A stretch of 64,000 nt of DNA. Source: Bacillus sp. EAC (GTDB lineage Bacteria > Bacillota > Bacilli > Bacillales > Bacillaceae_G). A program made the position numbers and the translations under genes. The stretch's first letter is position 1; each line of letters begins with the position of its first letter. Below, piece by piece: positions 38,111 to 46,006 of the stretch. Below the pieces are notes generated by a model, which saw only the letters and a list, made by a program, of their open reading frames with translations, had not been told where the DNA came from and ran no database searches. The stretch is from assembly GCF_002156875.1 (NCBI RefSeq), contig NZ_NCSY01000008.1, positions 21,001 to 85,000 on the forward strand, given 5' to 3'.

Positions 38111-38236
38111 CTATTTGCCAACACCATTAAATTTATAACCTGCAGCACGGTCAGCTTGTTTAAATTCTTTTGCATATAAAACTTCTTGTGTAGAACTTAA
38201 ATTACGTCTGGTTTTATCTTGCTTTCTCTTTTCCAC
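38111..38236 (-). CDS. yfhE: YfhE-like small protein (41 aa)
   Basis: Found by reading the gap. GTG 38236 is preceded by GAGGTG about six bases upstream and the gene has a perfect terminator. The 41-residue product is very basic at the N-terminus (MEKRKQDKTRRN) and contains the block LSSTQEVLYAKEFKQADRAA, which recalls the short YfhE family of bacilli. Position also fits: yfhE precedes yfhF and recX in B. subtilis, although here a GNAT gene and an amidohydrolase gene have entered between. Function unknown; no membrane segment. Confidence 0.75.
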   Translation of the reverse strand: MEKRKQDKTRRNLSSTQEVLYAKEFKQADRAAGYKFNGVGK

Positions 38237-38303
38237 AAAAACACCTCGCTAAGTTATAAAATCCTTAGTAAGTCTTACCATTTTTTGTGGTTAATATACT
38301 AGA

Positions 38304-38864
38304 TTAAGCCTCTTTTAAATGTGTTACTTCATGCTGTTGATAATCTTCTCTTAATGTATGCAATAAATAATTGTCTTTTGTAATTTCAAATAAATCATAA
38401 ATTTCTTCATTATTATTAATCTCATCATATAGGCATTTACGTGTCTCATTAGCTAATGTTGCATATGGAAGTTTGCTTGCAGCATAAAAAGAACGCTTAT
38501 TTACCTTGCGAATACGCATAAAAATAGAGTTTATTCCTAATTCATGAAATAACTCGTGAAAGAAAGCATCCTTTGCTGGTTTGTTATAGCCCATTCCATG
38601 GTAGGGCTTGCCCAACCATGTGCCTAAAAAGCCATAGCCTTCTTCTATATCATGTAAAGAAATGTTTCCAATAGGGTTACCCCACTCATCTAAAATTGTT
38701 CTAGAGATCATTTTACCTTGTTCTTCTAATTCTATTGCTTGCCTTGTTATAAACAGGAATTCTTCGTAAGAAGTCGCTTTGTGGCGCACAAAGGGAAAGA
38801 CATCAGGATGCGCCATAAGTTCAAAAAGTATAGAACAATCTTGTAAATCTCGCTGTTTTAGCAT
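38304..38864 (-). CDS. GNAT-family N-acetyltransferase
   Basis: 186 residues, ATG 38864 with AGGAGGAG upstream. The pattern is that of the RimJ/RimL-like GNAT subgroup: LQDCSILFELMAHPDVFPFVR at the start, then WGNPIGNISLHDIEEGYGFLGTW (beta strands 3-4), KPYHGMGYNKPAKDAFFHELF in place of the classical acetyl-CoA loop, and RIRKVNKRSFYAASKL. It would acetylate an amine of a protein, aminoglycoside or metabolite; the substrate cannot be read. The leader is unusual: a tRNA-like fold and three hairpins precede it on the same strand. Confidence 0.85.
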   Translation of the reverse strand: MLKQRDLQDCSILFELMAHPDVFPFVRHKATSYEEFLFITRQAIELEEQGKMISRTILDEWGNPIGNISLHDIEEGYGFLGTWLGKPYHGMGYNKPAKDAFFHELFHELGINSIFMRIRKVNKRSFYAASKLPYATLANETRKCLYDEINNNEEIYDLFEITKDNYLLHTLREDYQQHEVTHLKEA

Positions 38865-38885
38865 CTCTACTCCTCCTCATAATAA

Positions 38886-38995
38886 GGGTAGCGAAATAAG
38901 GTCACGCCACCCGCGAAATTTTTGTGAGGACAAAACTATGTAGTTAAGTCCTGTGAAGTGCATTAAGTATAAAATTGAATAATGTTTTAATGCAC
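38886..38995 (-). promoter_or_regulatory. Three-hairpin leader ahead of the GNAT gene
   Basis: On the minus strand, in order: GTGCATTA/TAATGCAC (38988-38995 with 38958-38965), AGGAC plus AACTA pairing with TAGTT plus GTCCT (38927-38952), and GGGTGGC/GCTACCC (38886-38912), the last ending a few bases before the ribosome site. GGGTGGCGTGACC recalls, but does not match, the T-box AGGGTGG-ACCGCG. No terminator run is present, so any control would be translational. Confidence 0.45.
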
Positions 38996-39002
38996 CCTAA
39001 AA

Positions 39003-39071
39003 TTTCGGGGTGGGAATCGAACCCACTAGGACCAGCGAAAACTGGTGGCTCACCATTTGCCTTTCCCGTTA
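39003..39071 (-). ncRNA. tRNA-like cloverleaf, possibly a pseudo-tRNA
   Basis: On the minus strand, in order: CGGG (partial acceptor), a D-arm GGC-AAATGGTGA-GCC with GG in the loop, an anticodon-like arm ACCAG-TTTTCG-CTGGT with only six loop bases, variable CCTA, a perfect T-arm GTGGG-TTCGATT-CCCAC, and CCCG closing. Only four of seven outer acceptor pairs are contiguous, base 8 is not T and no CCA follows, so it is not a normal tRNA gene. It is a tRNA-derived remnant or a tRNA mimic in the leader of the GNAT gene. Confidence 0.5.
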
Positions 39072-39173
39072 AAAATACTATATGAGAATAGTGTTAATAC
39101 ACTATCTATTTAATAACTCCATAAAAACTTACAATACTATGATAATACATTTTTTTCAATTTGCAAACAAATT

Positions 39174-40304
39174 TTATTCGAGGTTTTTATACACAATTCT
39201 ACCATCTATGACAGTGATTAAAGGTTTAGCCATATAATGAAATGGATGGTGTGACCAAAGTACAACATCACCGTCTTTTCCTATTTCTAAGCTACCAATT
39301 CTATGCGATAAATTAAGGTTTTTTGCTGGATTAATTGTTATAGCTTTTAATGCCTCTAATTCAGACAAACCTTCCCGAACTGCTATTGCTGCACATACAT
39401 TTAAATACTGAATTGGAGTATACGGATGATCCGTAGTTATTGAAACACTCACTCCATTATCAGAAAGTGCTTTGTATGTAGACCAGGATTTATTTTTTAA
39501 TTCGATTTTTGAACGTCTAGTTAATGTAGGACCCACACACACTTGAAGATTTTTATCCTTCAGATGATCAACAATTAGATGACCTTCTGTACAGTGCTCG
39601 ATTCGTATATCCAAATTAAATTCCTCACCAAAACGAATTGCGGATAGAATATCATCTGCACGGTGAGCGTGAATTCGAACAGGAATTTCTCTATTCAAAG
39701 CCTTTATGATTGGAACAATTCGGAAATCATCAGGATTATGCGAGTTTTGTGCTTCATAAAATGCTTCTCGAAGCATCCCCATTATACCCATTCTTGTGAT
39801 TGACTCTTTATTACCATTACTATGTGTTCGTTTTGGGTTTTCACCAAAAGCAATTTTAAGACCAGATGGCTCTTGAATAATCATCTCATCAATACTGGTT
39901 CCATAGGTTTTTATTGTGCAGGTAGTACCTCCGATAACATTTCCACTACCTGGCATAATATGAGCAGTCGTTATACCATGCTGTCTTGCATCATTAAATG
40001 CAACATCTAGCGGTAAAATTCCATCTAAAGAACGTATATGTGGTGTTAACACTTCAATTGTTTCGTTTGCATCATTACCTGCCCATCCAGTTCCTTCGTC
40101 ATAAAGTCCTAAATGGGTATGCACGTCAATAAAACCAGGGAAAATAGGTTTACCTGAACATTCAATTACAATTGTTTGATCTTCTAAAGAATAGATCTCA
40201 GGTGAGATTTCTTTTATTTTCCCATTTTCAATTAACAAATCATGATTATATAAAACGTGAGAAGTAATTGGGAAAATTGTTGCGTTCTTAAATAATAAAT
40301 TCAT
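39174..40304 (-). CDS. Amidohydrolase-family protein (imidazolonepropionase-like)
   Basis: ATG 40304 with AAAGGA six bases upstream is preferred to the in-frame TTG at 40319. The protein is 376 residues. Metal-site motifs of the amidohydrolase superfamily are in order: FIDVHTHLG near 62, the second-site HAHRADD near 213, IEHCTEGH near 237, and the late Asp in ITTDHPYTP. The C-terminal NPAKNLNLSHRIGSLEIGKDGDVVLW closes the small beta domain. Such enzymes hydrolyse cyclic amides or amines; relatives include HutI and isoaspartyl dipeptidase. It lies 19 bases after yfhF on the same strand and is probably co-transcribed with it. Confidence 0.88.
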   Translation of the reverse strand: MNLLFKNATIFPITSHVLYNHDLLIENGKIKEISPEIYSLEDQTIVIECSGKPIFPGFIDVHTHLGLYDEGTGWAGNDANETIEVLTPHIRSLDGILPLDVAFNDARQHGITTAHIMPGSGNVIGGTTCTIKTYGTSIDEMIIQEPSGLKIAFGENPKRTHSNGNKESITRMGIMGMLREAFYEAQNSHNPDDFRIVPIIKALNREIPVRIHAHRADDILSAIRFGEEFNLDIRIEHCTEGHLIVDHLKDKNLQVCVGPTLTRRSKIELKNKSWSTYKALSDNGVSVSITTDHPYTPIQYLNVCAAIAVREGLSELEALKAITINPAKNLNLSHRIGSLEIGKDGDVVLWSHHPFHYMAKPLITVIDGRIVYKNLE

Positions 40305-40323
40305 GTTAAATCCTTTCAAAAAT

Positions 40324-41220
40324 CTATTTTAAAGTAAAGTCTAAAGCTTCTTCCAAAGAAGGAAATTGAAAGTTATAATTAGTTTGTAAAGCTACGGAAG
40401 GTAGCACTTTTTGACCTTTTAAAATCAACATACTCATTTCACCTAGTAATATGTTGAGCATAAAACCAGGGACTTTTAAATAATTTGGGCGACCTAAAGA
40501 AGATGAAAGAAGTTTGCTAAACTCATTCATTGTAACTGGGTTAGGCGAGACTACATTGATTGGCCCCTTAATCTCGTTGTCGTTAATTATATGGAGAATG
40601 ATTCCGACAACATCCTGCTGATGAATCCAAGAAATCCATTGTGTGCCACTTCCGATTGGTCCACCAATATAGTATTTATATGGAAGAATCATTTTTGGAA
40701 GCGCACCACCATTTAAATCTAAAACTAAGCCAAACCTAGCGAGAACAGTTCGAATTCCTAATCTCTCAGCCTTTTGGGCAGCTTGTTCCCAGTCGTAAAC
40801 GGTTGTAGCTAAAAAATCTTTTGATATAGGCTTGTCATGTTCATTAAAAGTTAACGAAGTAGAAGTCCCGTAAAAGCCTATTGCACTTGCATTAATGAAT
40901 AGGTTCGGACGATGGGCTTGTCTTTCAAGCCAAGTAATAAGATTGTTTGTTGATTCGATTCGACTTTGTAGAATTTTGTTTTTAATTTTATTTGTCCATC
41001 TGCCACTATTAATTGACTCTCCTGCTAAATTAATGATTACGTCTATTGTCTGTTGGAATGAATTCGATACTAAACTATCCCATTTAATATATGAAACTAA
41101 TGGATGAGCTGACTCCATATTTGTTCTAGTTACTATAAAACAATGAAAATTATTTTTTGTTAGTTCATTAACTAATTGTGATCCTATAAACCCAGTGCCA
41201 CCTGTAAGAAGAATCTTCAT
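40324..41220 (-). CDS. yfhF: TIGR01777-family NAD-dependent epimerase/dehydratase-like protein (YfhF)
   Basis: 298 residues, ATG 41220. The Rossmann loop LLTGGTGFIGSQL is at residues 4-16, and DVIINLAGESINSGRW lies near 60, a signature of the TIGR01777 SDR-like group. A FYGTS segment near 118 stands where the SDR catalytic Tyr is expected, and the C-terminal DUF1731 region is present (VVSPNPVTMNEFSKLL, VPGFMLNILLGEMS). Function is unproven; plant and bacterial relatives have been linked to cell division or lipid metabolism. It diverges from recX across 79 bases, the arrangement seen in B. subtilis. Confidence 0.92.
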   Translation of the reverse strand: MKILLTGGTGFIGSQLVNELTKNNFHCFIVTRTNMESAHPLVSYIKWDSLVSNSFQQTIDVIINLAGESINSGRWTNKIKNKILQSRIESTNNLITWLERQAHRPNLFINASAIGFYGTSTSLTFNEHDKPISKDFLATTVYDWEQAAQKAERLGIRTVLARFGLVLDLNGGALPKMILPYKYYIGGPIGSGTQWISWIHQQDVVGIILHIINDNEIKGPINVVSPNPVTMNEFSKLLSSSLGRPNYLKVPGFMLNILLGEMSMLILKGQKVLPSVALQTNYNFQFPSLEEALDFTLK

Positions 41221-41299
41221 CCATCCATCTCCTCATTTCATAATATGATAATTTAATTTTTATGTGTATTATAAATTGAAAAATTTTTAGAGGTAATTT

Positions 41300-42118
41300 A
41301 TGACTATTATAACGAAAATTCAAACTCAAAAGTTAAATAAAGAACGCTTCAATATATATACGGATAGCGGAAAGGGTGAAGAATACTCTTTTAGTGTAGA
41401 TGCAGATACACTCGTTAAATTTAATTTGAAAAAAGGTATGTCGTTTGAACCCTTTGAACTAGAAGAAATAATATTAGCAGATCAAATTAGAAAAGCTTAT
41501 CTATCCAGTATTGTTTATTTATCAAGGATGATGAGAACAAAAAAAGAAATTGAACAATATTTATTAAAACAAGAATTTACAGCTGAAACGATTCAAACAA
41601 CTACCATTCGTTTAGAAAACGAAGGGTATATAAACGAAGAAAAGTACTCAGATAGTTATGTTCGCACATCAGTTAATACAACCTTAAAAGGACCTGTCAT
41701 TATACGGAATGAGTTAATTACAAAAGGCATTAAGAATCCGGTAATCGAAAATAGTTTGAAGCATTATTCGTTTGAGAAACAAGTACAACACGCAGTGCAG
41801 CTTTGTCAAAAAAAGGTCAGTTCACTGAATCGATACTCATCATCTCAGAAGAAATTAAAACTTGAAGAATTATTGAGACGAAAAGGTTTTACTTCATCTA
41901 TTATTACGATTGCAATAGAAGAAACCGAATACGAAAGCGAAGAAGATGAAGAACTGCAAGCATTACTCGTGCATGCTAGAAAGGCAAATAGAAAGTATGA
42001 TAAATTAGACAACTGGGAACACAATCAAAAAATGAAGTCAGCGTTATTCCGAAAAGGATTTTCGATAGAATTAATCGAAAAAGCATTAGCTATTTTACAG
42101 GATGAAAATGAGGAATAA
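41300..42118 (+). CDS. recX: Recombination regulator RecX
   Basis: 272 residues, AGAGGTAA before ATG 41300. The N-terminal strand region is followed by repeated three-helix RecX modules: AYLSSIVYLSRMMRTKKEIEQYL, then YINEEKYSDSYVRTSVN, then LEELLRRKGFTSSIITIAIEE and SALFRKGFSIELIEKAL. RecX binds in the groove of RecA filaments and modulates strand exchange. The length agrees with the Bacillus form (about 264 residues), longer than in proteobacteria. It sits between yfhF and yfhH exactly as in B. subtilis, away from recA. Confidence 0.95.
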   Translation: MTIITKIQTQKLNKERFNIYTDSGKGEEYSFSVDADTLVKFNLKKGMSFEPFELEEIILADQIRKAYLSSIVYLSRMMRTKKEIEQYLLKQEFTAETIQTTTIRLENEGYINEEKYSDSYVRTSVNTTLKGPVIIRNELITKGIKNPVIENSLKHYSFEKQVQHAVQLCQKKVSSLNRYSSSQKKLKLEELLRRKGFTSSIITIAIEETEYESEEDEELQALLVHARKANRKYDKLDNWEHNQKMKSALFRKGFSIELIEKALAILQDENEE

Positions 42119-42294
42119 ATAGTAATAGCGAATACAAAAAGGTCCTTTTTTTATAGGGTTGTTATTAATAAAAAGGTTTTAAAGCAACTTGTTTTACAAA
42201 ATAGCCCACAATAAAGAGTGAACCTCTTTTTCTTTTTGCTTTTGAATGAGATTGGTATAATAAATTTAACTACATGTAATAGAGGAGAACTGAA

Positions 42295-42618
42295 ATGCAA
42301 ATTCCAAAACGTTATAGTGATCTAACTAAGGAAGAACTTATTCAAGAGGTAAATGAATTAACACTTCAAGCAAGAAAAGCTGAACAAATGGATATGATAA
42401 ATGAACTTGAAGTAATTCTACGTAAAAAAACGATGGCGCAGTCTTATTTATTAGATCCAAATGATTTTTTACCTGGCGAACAGTACGAATTAATTGAGGA
42501 ACCTGGAGTATTATTTGGAATTACTTATATGAATGGTATCTTTGCATGGGGATATAAAAGTACAAGTGAAGAAGAAATAGGAATACCAATTTCTTTATTG
42601 AAGAAACCAGGGAATTAA
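42295..42618 (+). CDS. yfhH: YfhH-family protein (DUF1811)
   Basis: 107 residues with AGAGGAG before ATG 42295. The N-terminal half is a helical hairpin (RYSDLTKEELIQEVNELT, KAEQMDMINELEVILRKK). The C-terminal half is an SH3-like beta barrel (LLDPNDFLPGEQYELIEEPG, FGITYMNGIFAWGYKS). This is the layout of the DUF1811 YfhH fold known from Bacillus structural work; no biochemical role is established. Neighbours recX and sspK fix the orthology. A hairpin overlaps its stop codon. Confidence 0.92.
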   Translation: MQIPKRYSDLTKEELIQEVNELTLQARKAEQMDMINELEVILRKKTMAQSYLLDPNDFLPGEQYELIEEPGVLFGITYMNGIFAWGYKSTSEEEIGIPISLLKKPGN

Positions 42619-42633
42619 TAACCCTGGTTTTCA
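42605..42633. terminator. Terminator at the yfhH 3' end, also facing sspK
   Basis: AAACCAGGG/CCCTGGTTT closes over the yfhH stop region. T residues on the plus side are modest; on the minus side it lies just past the sspK stop. Confidence 0.65.
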
Positions 42634-42649
42634 ATTTAAGTAATGAAAA

Positions 42650-42808
42650 TTAGTCGTTACTTTGATCACTTTTAGCCATTCTACTCTGTGGGTTCGAGTT
42701 AATTGTCCCGTTTGGACGTTTAGAAGCATTTTTGGATTTATAATCTATCGAGCCATCTATTTTCATATCGTGCTTTTGGTTTGAAAAACGTTCACTTTTA
42801 GTAGTCAA
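42650..42808 (-). CDS. sspK: Small acid-soluble spore protein K
   Basis: Found by reading the gap between yfhH and yfhJ. TTG 42808 has AGGAGG eight bases upstream and encodes 52 residues. The hydrophilic product contains SKRPNGTINSNPQSRMAKS, closely like the NGTIN..PQ.RM block of SspK. SspK is one of the minor spore-core SASPs made in the forespore. Position also agrees: B. subtilis has sspK between yfhI and yfhJ. No globular domain is expected. Its presence supports a spore-forming host. Confidence 0.88.
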   Translation of the reverse strand: MTTKSERFSNQKHDMKIDGSIDYKSKNASKRPNGTINSNPQSRMAKSDQSND

Positions 42809-42922
42809 AATAGTGTCCTCCTATTGATACAATAAAGATGAATTGAATCATCATCATTATGATGACCATTAAGCTCAGAGTTATAACGGAAGTAAATGAT
42901 TAATAATTGGAAGGTGTAAATT

Positions 42923-43192
42923 TTGGAGAAATATATAGATCAACTAACAGACATGTTATTTAATGAAAATGAAAACTTAACTTACGCACAAGCAAGACAA
43001 TGGGTTGAATTGCTTTGGGAGGATTTTGAATCCTCTTATGCAAAGGCAGGAGAATATCACGGTGGTTTTATGGCTAACAAAGTAGTCAAACAATTTATTA
43101 AACAGTATGGAAGATTCCTACATGATACTGAAACTAAACTTACGAAACATATAGGATTAAATCCTGATGCAAAAAATAATCGTTTACACTAA
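42923..43192 (+). CDS. yfhJ: YfhJ / WVELL-domain protein
   Basis: 89 residues; TTG 42923 with GGAAGGTG six bases upstream, no ATG available. The signature QARQWVELLWEDFESSYAKAGE near residues 25-46 defines the WVELL family, which is small, helical and of unknown function. The C-terminal half (KVVKQFIKQYGRFLHDTETKL) is amphipathic. Divergent from sspK and followed by a very strong terminator. Ordering yfhH-sspK-yfhJ is as in B. subtilis. Confidence 0.92.
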   Translation: MEKYIDQLTDMLFNENENLTYAQARQWVELLWEDFESSYAKAGEYHGGFMANKVVKQFIKQYGRFLHDTETKLTKHIGLNPDAKNNRLH

Positions 43193-43250
43193 AATAATAC
43201 CACCTTTTTGAAGTTCTATTGATTCTTCAGAAAAGGTGGTATTATTTTTT
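43193..43250 (+). terminator. Terminator after yfhJ
   Basis: AATAATACCACCTTTT pairs with AAAAGGTGGTATTATT, with a small inner arm (TGAAG/CTTCA), and runs into six T. Confidence 0.93.
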
Positions 43251-43288
43251 GAAAATACTTTATCTTAAATAATTAGAGAGCTCAGAAT

Positions 43289-43621
43289 CTTTGAAGTGAA
43301 AAGAGTGCCACTTCTTCAGATAAATGGAGATTTTCCTCTCAGAGGTGAACAAGCTTATTCCACTTTTAGTTTCTCTAGTTCCATAAGCTACCTCTTCGGT
43401 AAAATTCCATCTATCTTTGAAGTGGAAAGAGCACCACTTCTTCAGATAAATGGAGATTTTCCTCTCAGAGGTGAACAAGCTTATTCCACTTTTAGTTTCT
43501 ATAGTTCCATAAGCTACCTCTTCGGTAAAATTCCATCTATCTTTGAAGTGGAAAGAGCACCACTTCTTCAGATAAATGGAGATTTTCCTCTCAGAGGTGA
43601 ACAAGCTTATTCCACTTTTAG
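43289..43621. repeat. 126-bp tandem repeat (2.6 units) overlapping the yfhP 3' end
   Basis: CTTTGAAGTG begins units at 43289, 43415 and 43541, an exact 126-bp period. The third unit stops after about 81 bases, inside the end of yfhP. Units 2 and 3 are nearly identical; unit 1 has a few changes. Each unit carries a hairpin (GAAGTGG/CCACTTC in units 2 and 3) and CCTCTCAGAGG. The minus-strand sequence CTAAAAGTGGAATAA that ends yfhP recurs in each unit. Confidence 0.93.
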
Positions 43622-44581
43622 TTTTTTCTGTAGTTTTTTTTCGCTGAAGATCCAGCCTGTGAATGAGCTGATAATGTTATGATCGTAATCAAATTTTACA
43701 ACTGCAACGAATGGATAATAGGATTCGGTTCGATATCTTAAGTCGATTAGTCGTAGTTCTTTATGTTCGTCATAGCCAATTAATTCCCATATATAAACTG
43801 GTGAAAATGCTAAGAACGATTTAACATTTTCGTCTTTGTATGCAACTTTTACATCTTCAATAATCGGTAATGGTACCCGTTTGAACACATCATATATTGT
43901 TAAAATCCTTTTTTTAATTTTTCCTACATAATGATGTGTATCTGTACTTGCTACAATATGATAATGAGTGTATTTTATAGAAGGTGATACGTATACACGT
44001 TTCACATCAGGTAACTTTTGATGAACTTCTTTAATTACCATTTGTTTTTGCCTGTATCTGAATGAGTAATAAAAAATCATAATAATGTATAGAAGAACGC
44101 AAATAGGACCGGCTCTAAAATGAAAGATGACAAAAGGCACACCAATTAAATGGATAAGAAATATAAATGGATCAAATGTATTGATTATACCAAATGCAAT
44201 CCAACGTTTTGAAAACGGTCGTAATGCTTGCGTTCCGTAAGCATTGAATAAATCGACAAATACGTGAACGCTTACGGAAAAAAATGCCCAAAATAAGTAA
44301 TACCAAAAATGTTCATTATGATTAAATAATGTCATGATGATTGAAAGAGATAGTGTCCAAACGACCACCAAAGGTATAGAATGTGTAATTCCACGATGAT
44401 GTTTTAAATATTTGGCATTATTTCTTAATTTTAGAATCGTGTCGCTATCAGGTAGTTGAGATCCAATAATGGTTGTTAATAAAAGTGAGTTTGTTAAATG
44501 TGGGTCATTTAGGACAATTGGACTTAGAGTTGCTAATCCTCCAAGTGTAAATCCCATTACAAGATGAGTGCCAGTATCCAT
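43607..44581 (-). CDS. yfhP: YfhP membrane-bound metal-dependent hydrolase (YdjM/LexA-regulated family)
   Basis: 324 residues, ATG 44581. The N-terminal half has four or so hydrophobic segments with the family's His/Asp ligands: DTGTHLVMGF, SQLPDSDTI, HHRGITHSIPL and HVFVDLFNAYG, the YdjM/PF04307 pattern for an inner-membrane metal hydrolase. The C-terminal half (about 190-324) is a soluble beta-rich region. Function unknown beyond the family; B. subtilis YfhP has been described as a regulator of yfhQ-fabL-sspE. Here too it is divergent from mutY. Its last codons are inside a tandem repeat unit, so the C-terminus (KKLKVE) may vary between strains. Confidence 0.9.
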   Translation of the reverse strand: MDTGTHLVMGFTLGGLATLSPIVLNDPHLTNSLLLTTIIGSQLPDSDTILKLRNNAKYLKHHRGITHSIPLVVVWTLSLSIIMTLFNHNEHFWYYLFWAFFSVSVHVFVDLFNAYGTQALRPFSKRWIAFGIINTFDPFIFLIHLIGVPFVIFHFRAGPICVLLYIIMIFYYSFRYRQKQMVIKEVHQKLPDVKRVYVSPSIKYTHYHIVASTDTHHYVGKIKKRILTIYDVFKRVPLPIIEDVKVAYKDENVKSFLAFSPVYIWELIGYDEHKELRLIDLRYRTESYYPFVAVVKFDYDHNIISSFTGWIFSEKKLQKKLKVE

Positions 44582-44665
44582 TAAGTTCCTCCCTTTACTT
44601 ACCTCTTTTAATTCTATAGACTAACTACTGATAAATAATTTAGAAGTTATAGAAAGGTATATTTT

Positions 44666-45772
44666 ATGAGTGATGTTTTAAATACGACATTAGAAGTTTT
44701 CCCCAAAAATGACTTTAAAAATAATTTAGTTAATTGGTTTTTAGCTGAACAGAGAGATTTGCCATGGAGACAAAATAAAGATCCATATCGTGTATGGGTT
44801 TCTGAAATAATGCTACAACAAACAAGAGTAGATACAGTAATCCCTTTTTATAATAATTTTATGCAGAATTTCCCGACAATTGCTGATTTAGCGAATGCTG
44901 AAGAAGAAAAAGTATTAAAAGCATGGGAAGGGCTAGGATATTATTCGAGAGCTAGAAACTTGCAATCAGCAGTAAGAGAGGTTCATGAAACGTATGAGGG
45001 GGTAGTTCCGAACACCCCTGAATCGATTAGTAAATTAAAAGGAGTAGGTCCATATACTACAGGAGCAATTCTTAGTATTGCATACGGAATACCCGAGCCT
45101 GCTGTTGATGGAAATGTTATGAGGGTTCTATCAAGAATTTTAACTCTTTGGGATGATATTGGTGTTGCTAAAAATCGAAAAATATTTGAACAAGCAGTCA
45201 GAGCATTAATTAGTCATGAAGATCCATCATCTTTTAATCAAGGGTTAATGGAATTAGGTGCGCTAATTTGTACTCCAACAAATCCAGCATGTCTTCTTTG
45301 TCCTGTAAGAGAACAATGCTTAGCATTTGAAACTGGAGTAGTTGATGAATTGCCAATAAAGAGTAAGAAAAAAGCTCCAAAACCTGTTGAACTTGTTGTT
45401 GGTGTGATAAAAAATAAACATGGGCAATATTTAATTCAACAAAGACAGTCTTCAGGACTACTAGCAAATATGTGGGAGTTTCCAACAGCGGAATTAAAAT
45501 CAACTATATTATCTAAAGGTGATACTTTAAATTTTTTCTTGAATCAAGAATCAAAATTAATGATTGAATCTTTAAATTATCATTTTAATATTGAGCATAT
45601 TTTTTCGCATTTAGTTTGGAAAATGGATGTATATATTGGGGACGCAATAAACGAAGGAATTCTTTCAGAAAGTCAAAAATGGGTTACTTTAGATGAGTGT
45701 AAAGAATTACCATTTCCAGTAGTACATCAAAAAATTTATCAACAGATTGAAAAGCTACATTTTAGTAAATAA
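44666..45772 (+). CDS. mutY: A/G-specific adenine glycosylase
   Basis: 368 residues. The DLPWRQNKDPYRVWVSEIMLQQT start is diagnostic. The helix-hairpin-helix KLKGVGPYTTGAI and the catalytic Asp in EPAVDGNVMRV follow. The iron-sulphur cluster uses the four Cys in CTPTNPACLLCPVREQC (near 210-226). The C-terminal MutT-like domain (ELVVGVIKNKHGQYLIQQR onward) reads 8-oxoguanine. It removes adenine mispaired with 8-oxoG. It is divergent from yfhP, as in B. subtilis (yfhQ). The upstream site AGAAAGG is moderate. Confidence 0.96.
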   Translation: MSDVLNTTLEVFPKNDFKNNLVNWFLAEQRDLPWRQNKDPYRVWVSEIMLQQTRVDTVIPFYNNFMQNFPTIADLANAEEEKVLKAWEGLGYYSRARNLQSAVREVHETYEGVVPNTPESISKLKGVGPYTTGAILSIAYGIPEPAVDGNVMRVLSRILTLWDDIGVAKNRKIFEQAVRALISHEDPSSFNQGLMELGALICTPTNPACLLCPVREQCLAFETGVVDELPIKSKKKAPKPVELVVGVIKNKHGQYLIQQRQSSGLLANMWEFPTAELKSTILSKGDTLNFFLNQESKLMIESLNYHFNIEHIFSHLVWKMDVYIGDAINEGILSESQKWVTLDECKELPFPVVHQKIYQQIEKLHFSK

Positions 45773-45794
45773 ATTTCAGTTGAAGTCCGTAAAT

Positions 45795-46001
45795 ATAAAA
45801 AAACACCTTTTAATAGGTGCTTCATTATGTAATCAAAGTCCCAAAAATATGAAAATAAGACTGATTGAAAACGCAACGCTTGTCTTTCTAGGCGCAAGTG
45901 TGATGATGAGCGGAGTTACCATTAATGGTAATGAGCACCGTAAGAAAGCGAGCGTTTGTCAACAGTCTGAAGCACCTTTAAACGGGTGCTTTTTAATTTT
46001 T
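45795..46001. repeat. Nested inverted-repeat element between mutY and yfhS
   Basis: The ends are imperfect 26-bp inverted repeats, each itself a hairpin with A/T runs: a minus-strand terminator at 45795-45820 and a plus-strand terminator at 45970-46001. Further inside, paired arms nest: GGTGCTTC (45816) with GAAGCACC (45969), AGACTG (45858) with CAGTCT (45963), AAACGC (45869) with GCGTTT (45952), CTTTCT (45884) with AGAAAG (45943), and the perfect 16-base palindrome TTACCATTAATGGTAA at 45916-45931. A plus-strand frame here has no ribosome site and is rejected as a gene. Confidence 0.75.
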
Positions 46002-46006
46002 AGTTG

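Noticed and set aside
38886..38912. Canonical T-box riboswitch for the GNAT gene
   Set aside because: The GGGTGGC motif lacks the ACCGCG continuation, and no specifier stem or terminator/antiterminator pair with a U-run was found.
43260..43682. Repeat-encoded proteins of 114 and 128 residues on opposite strands
   Set aside because: Open only because the 126-bp tandem unit is a multiple of three; no ribosome site, and both strands are equally open.
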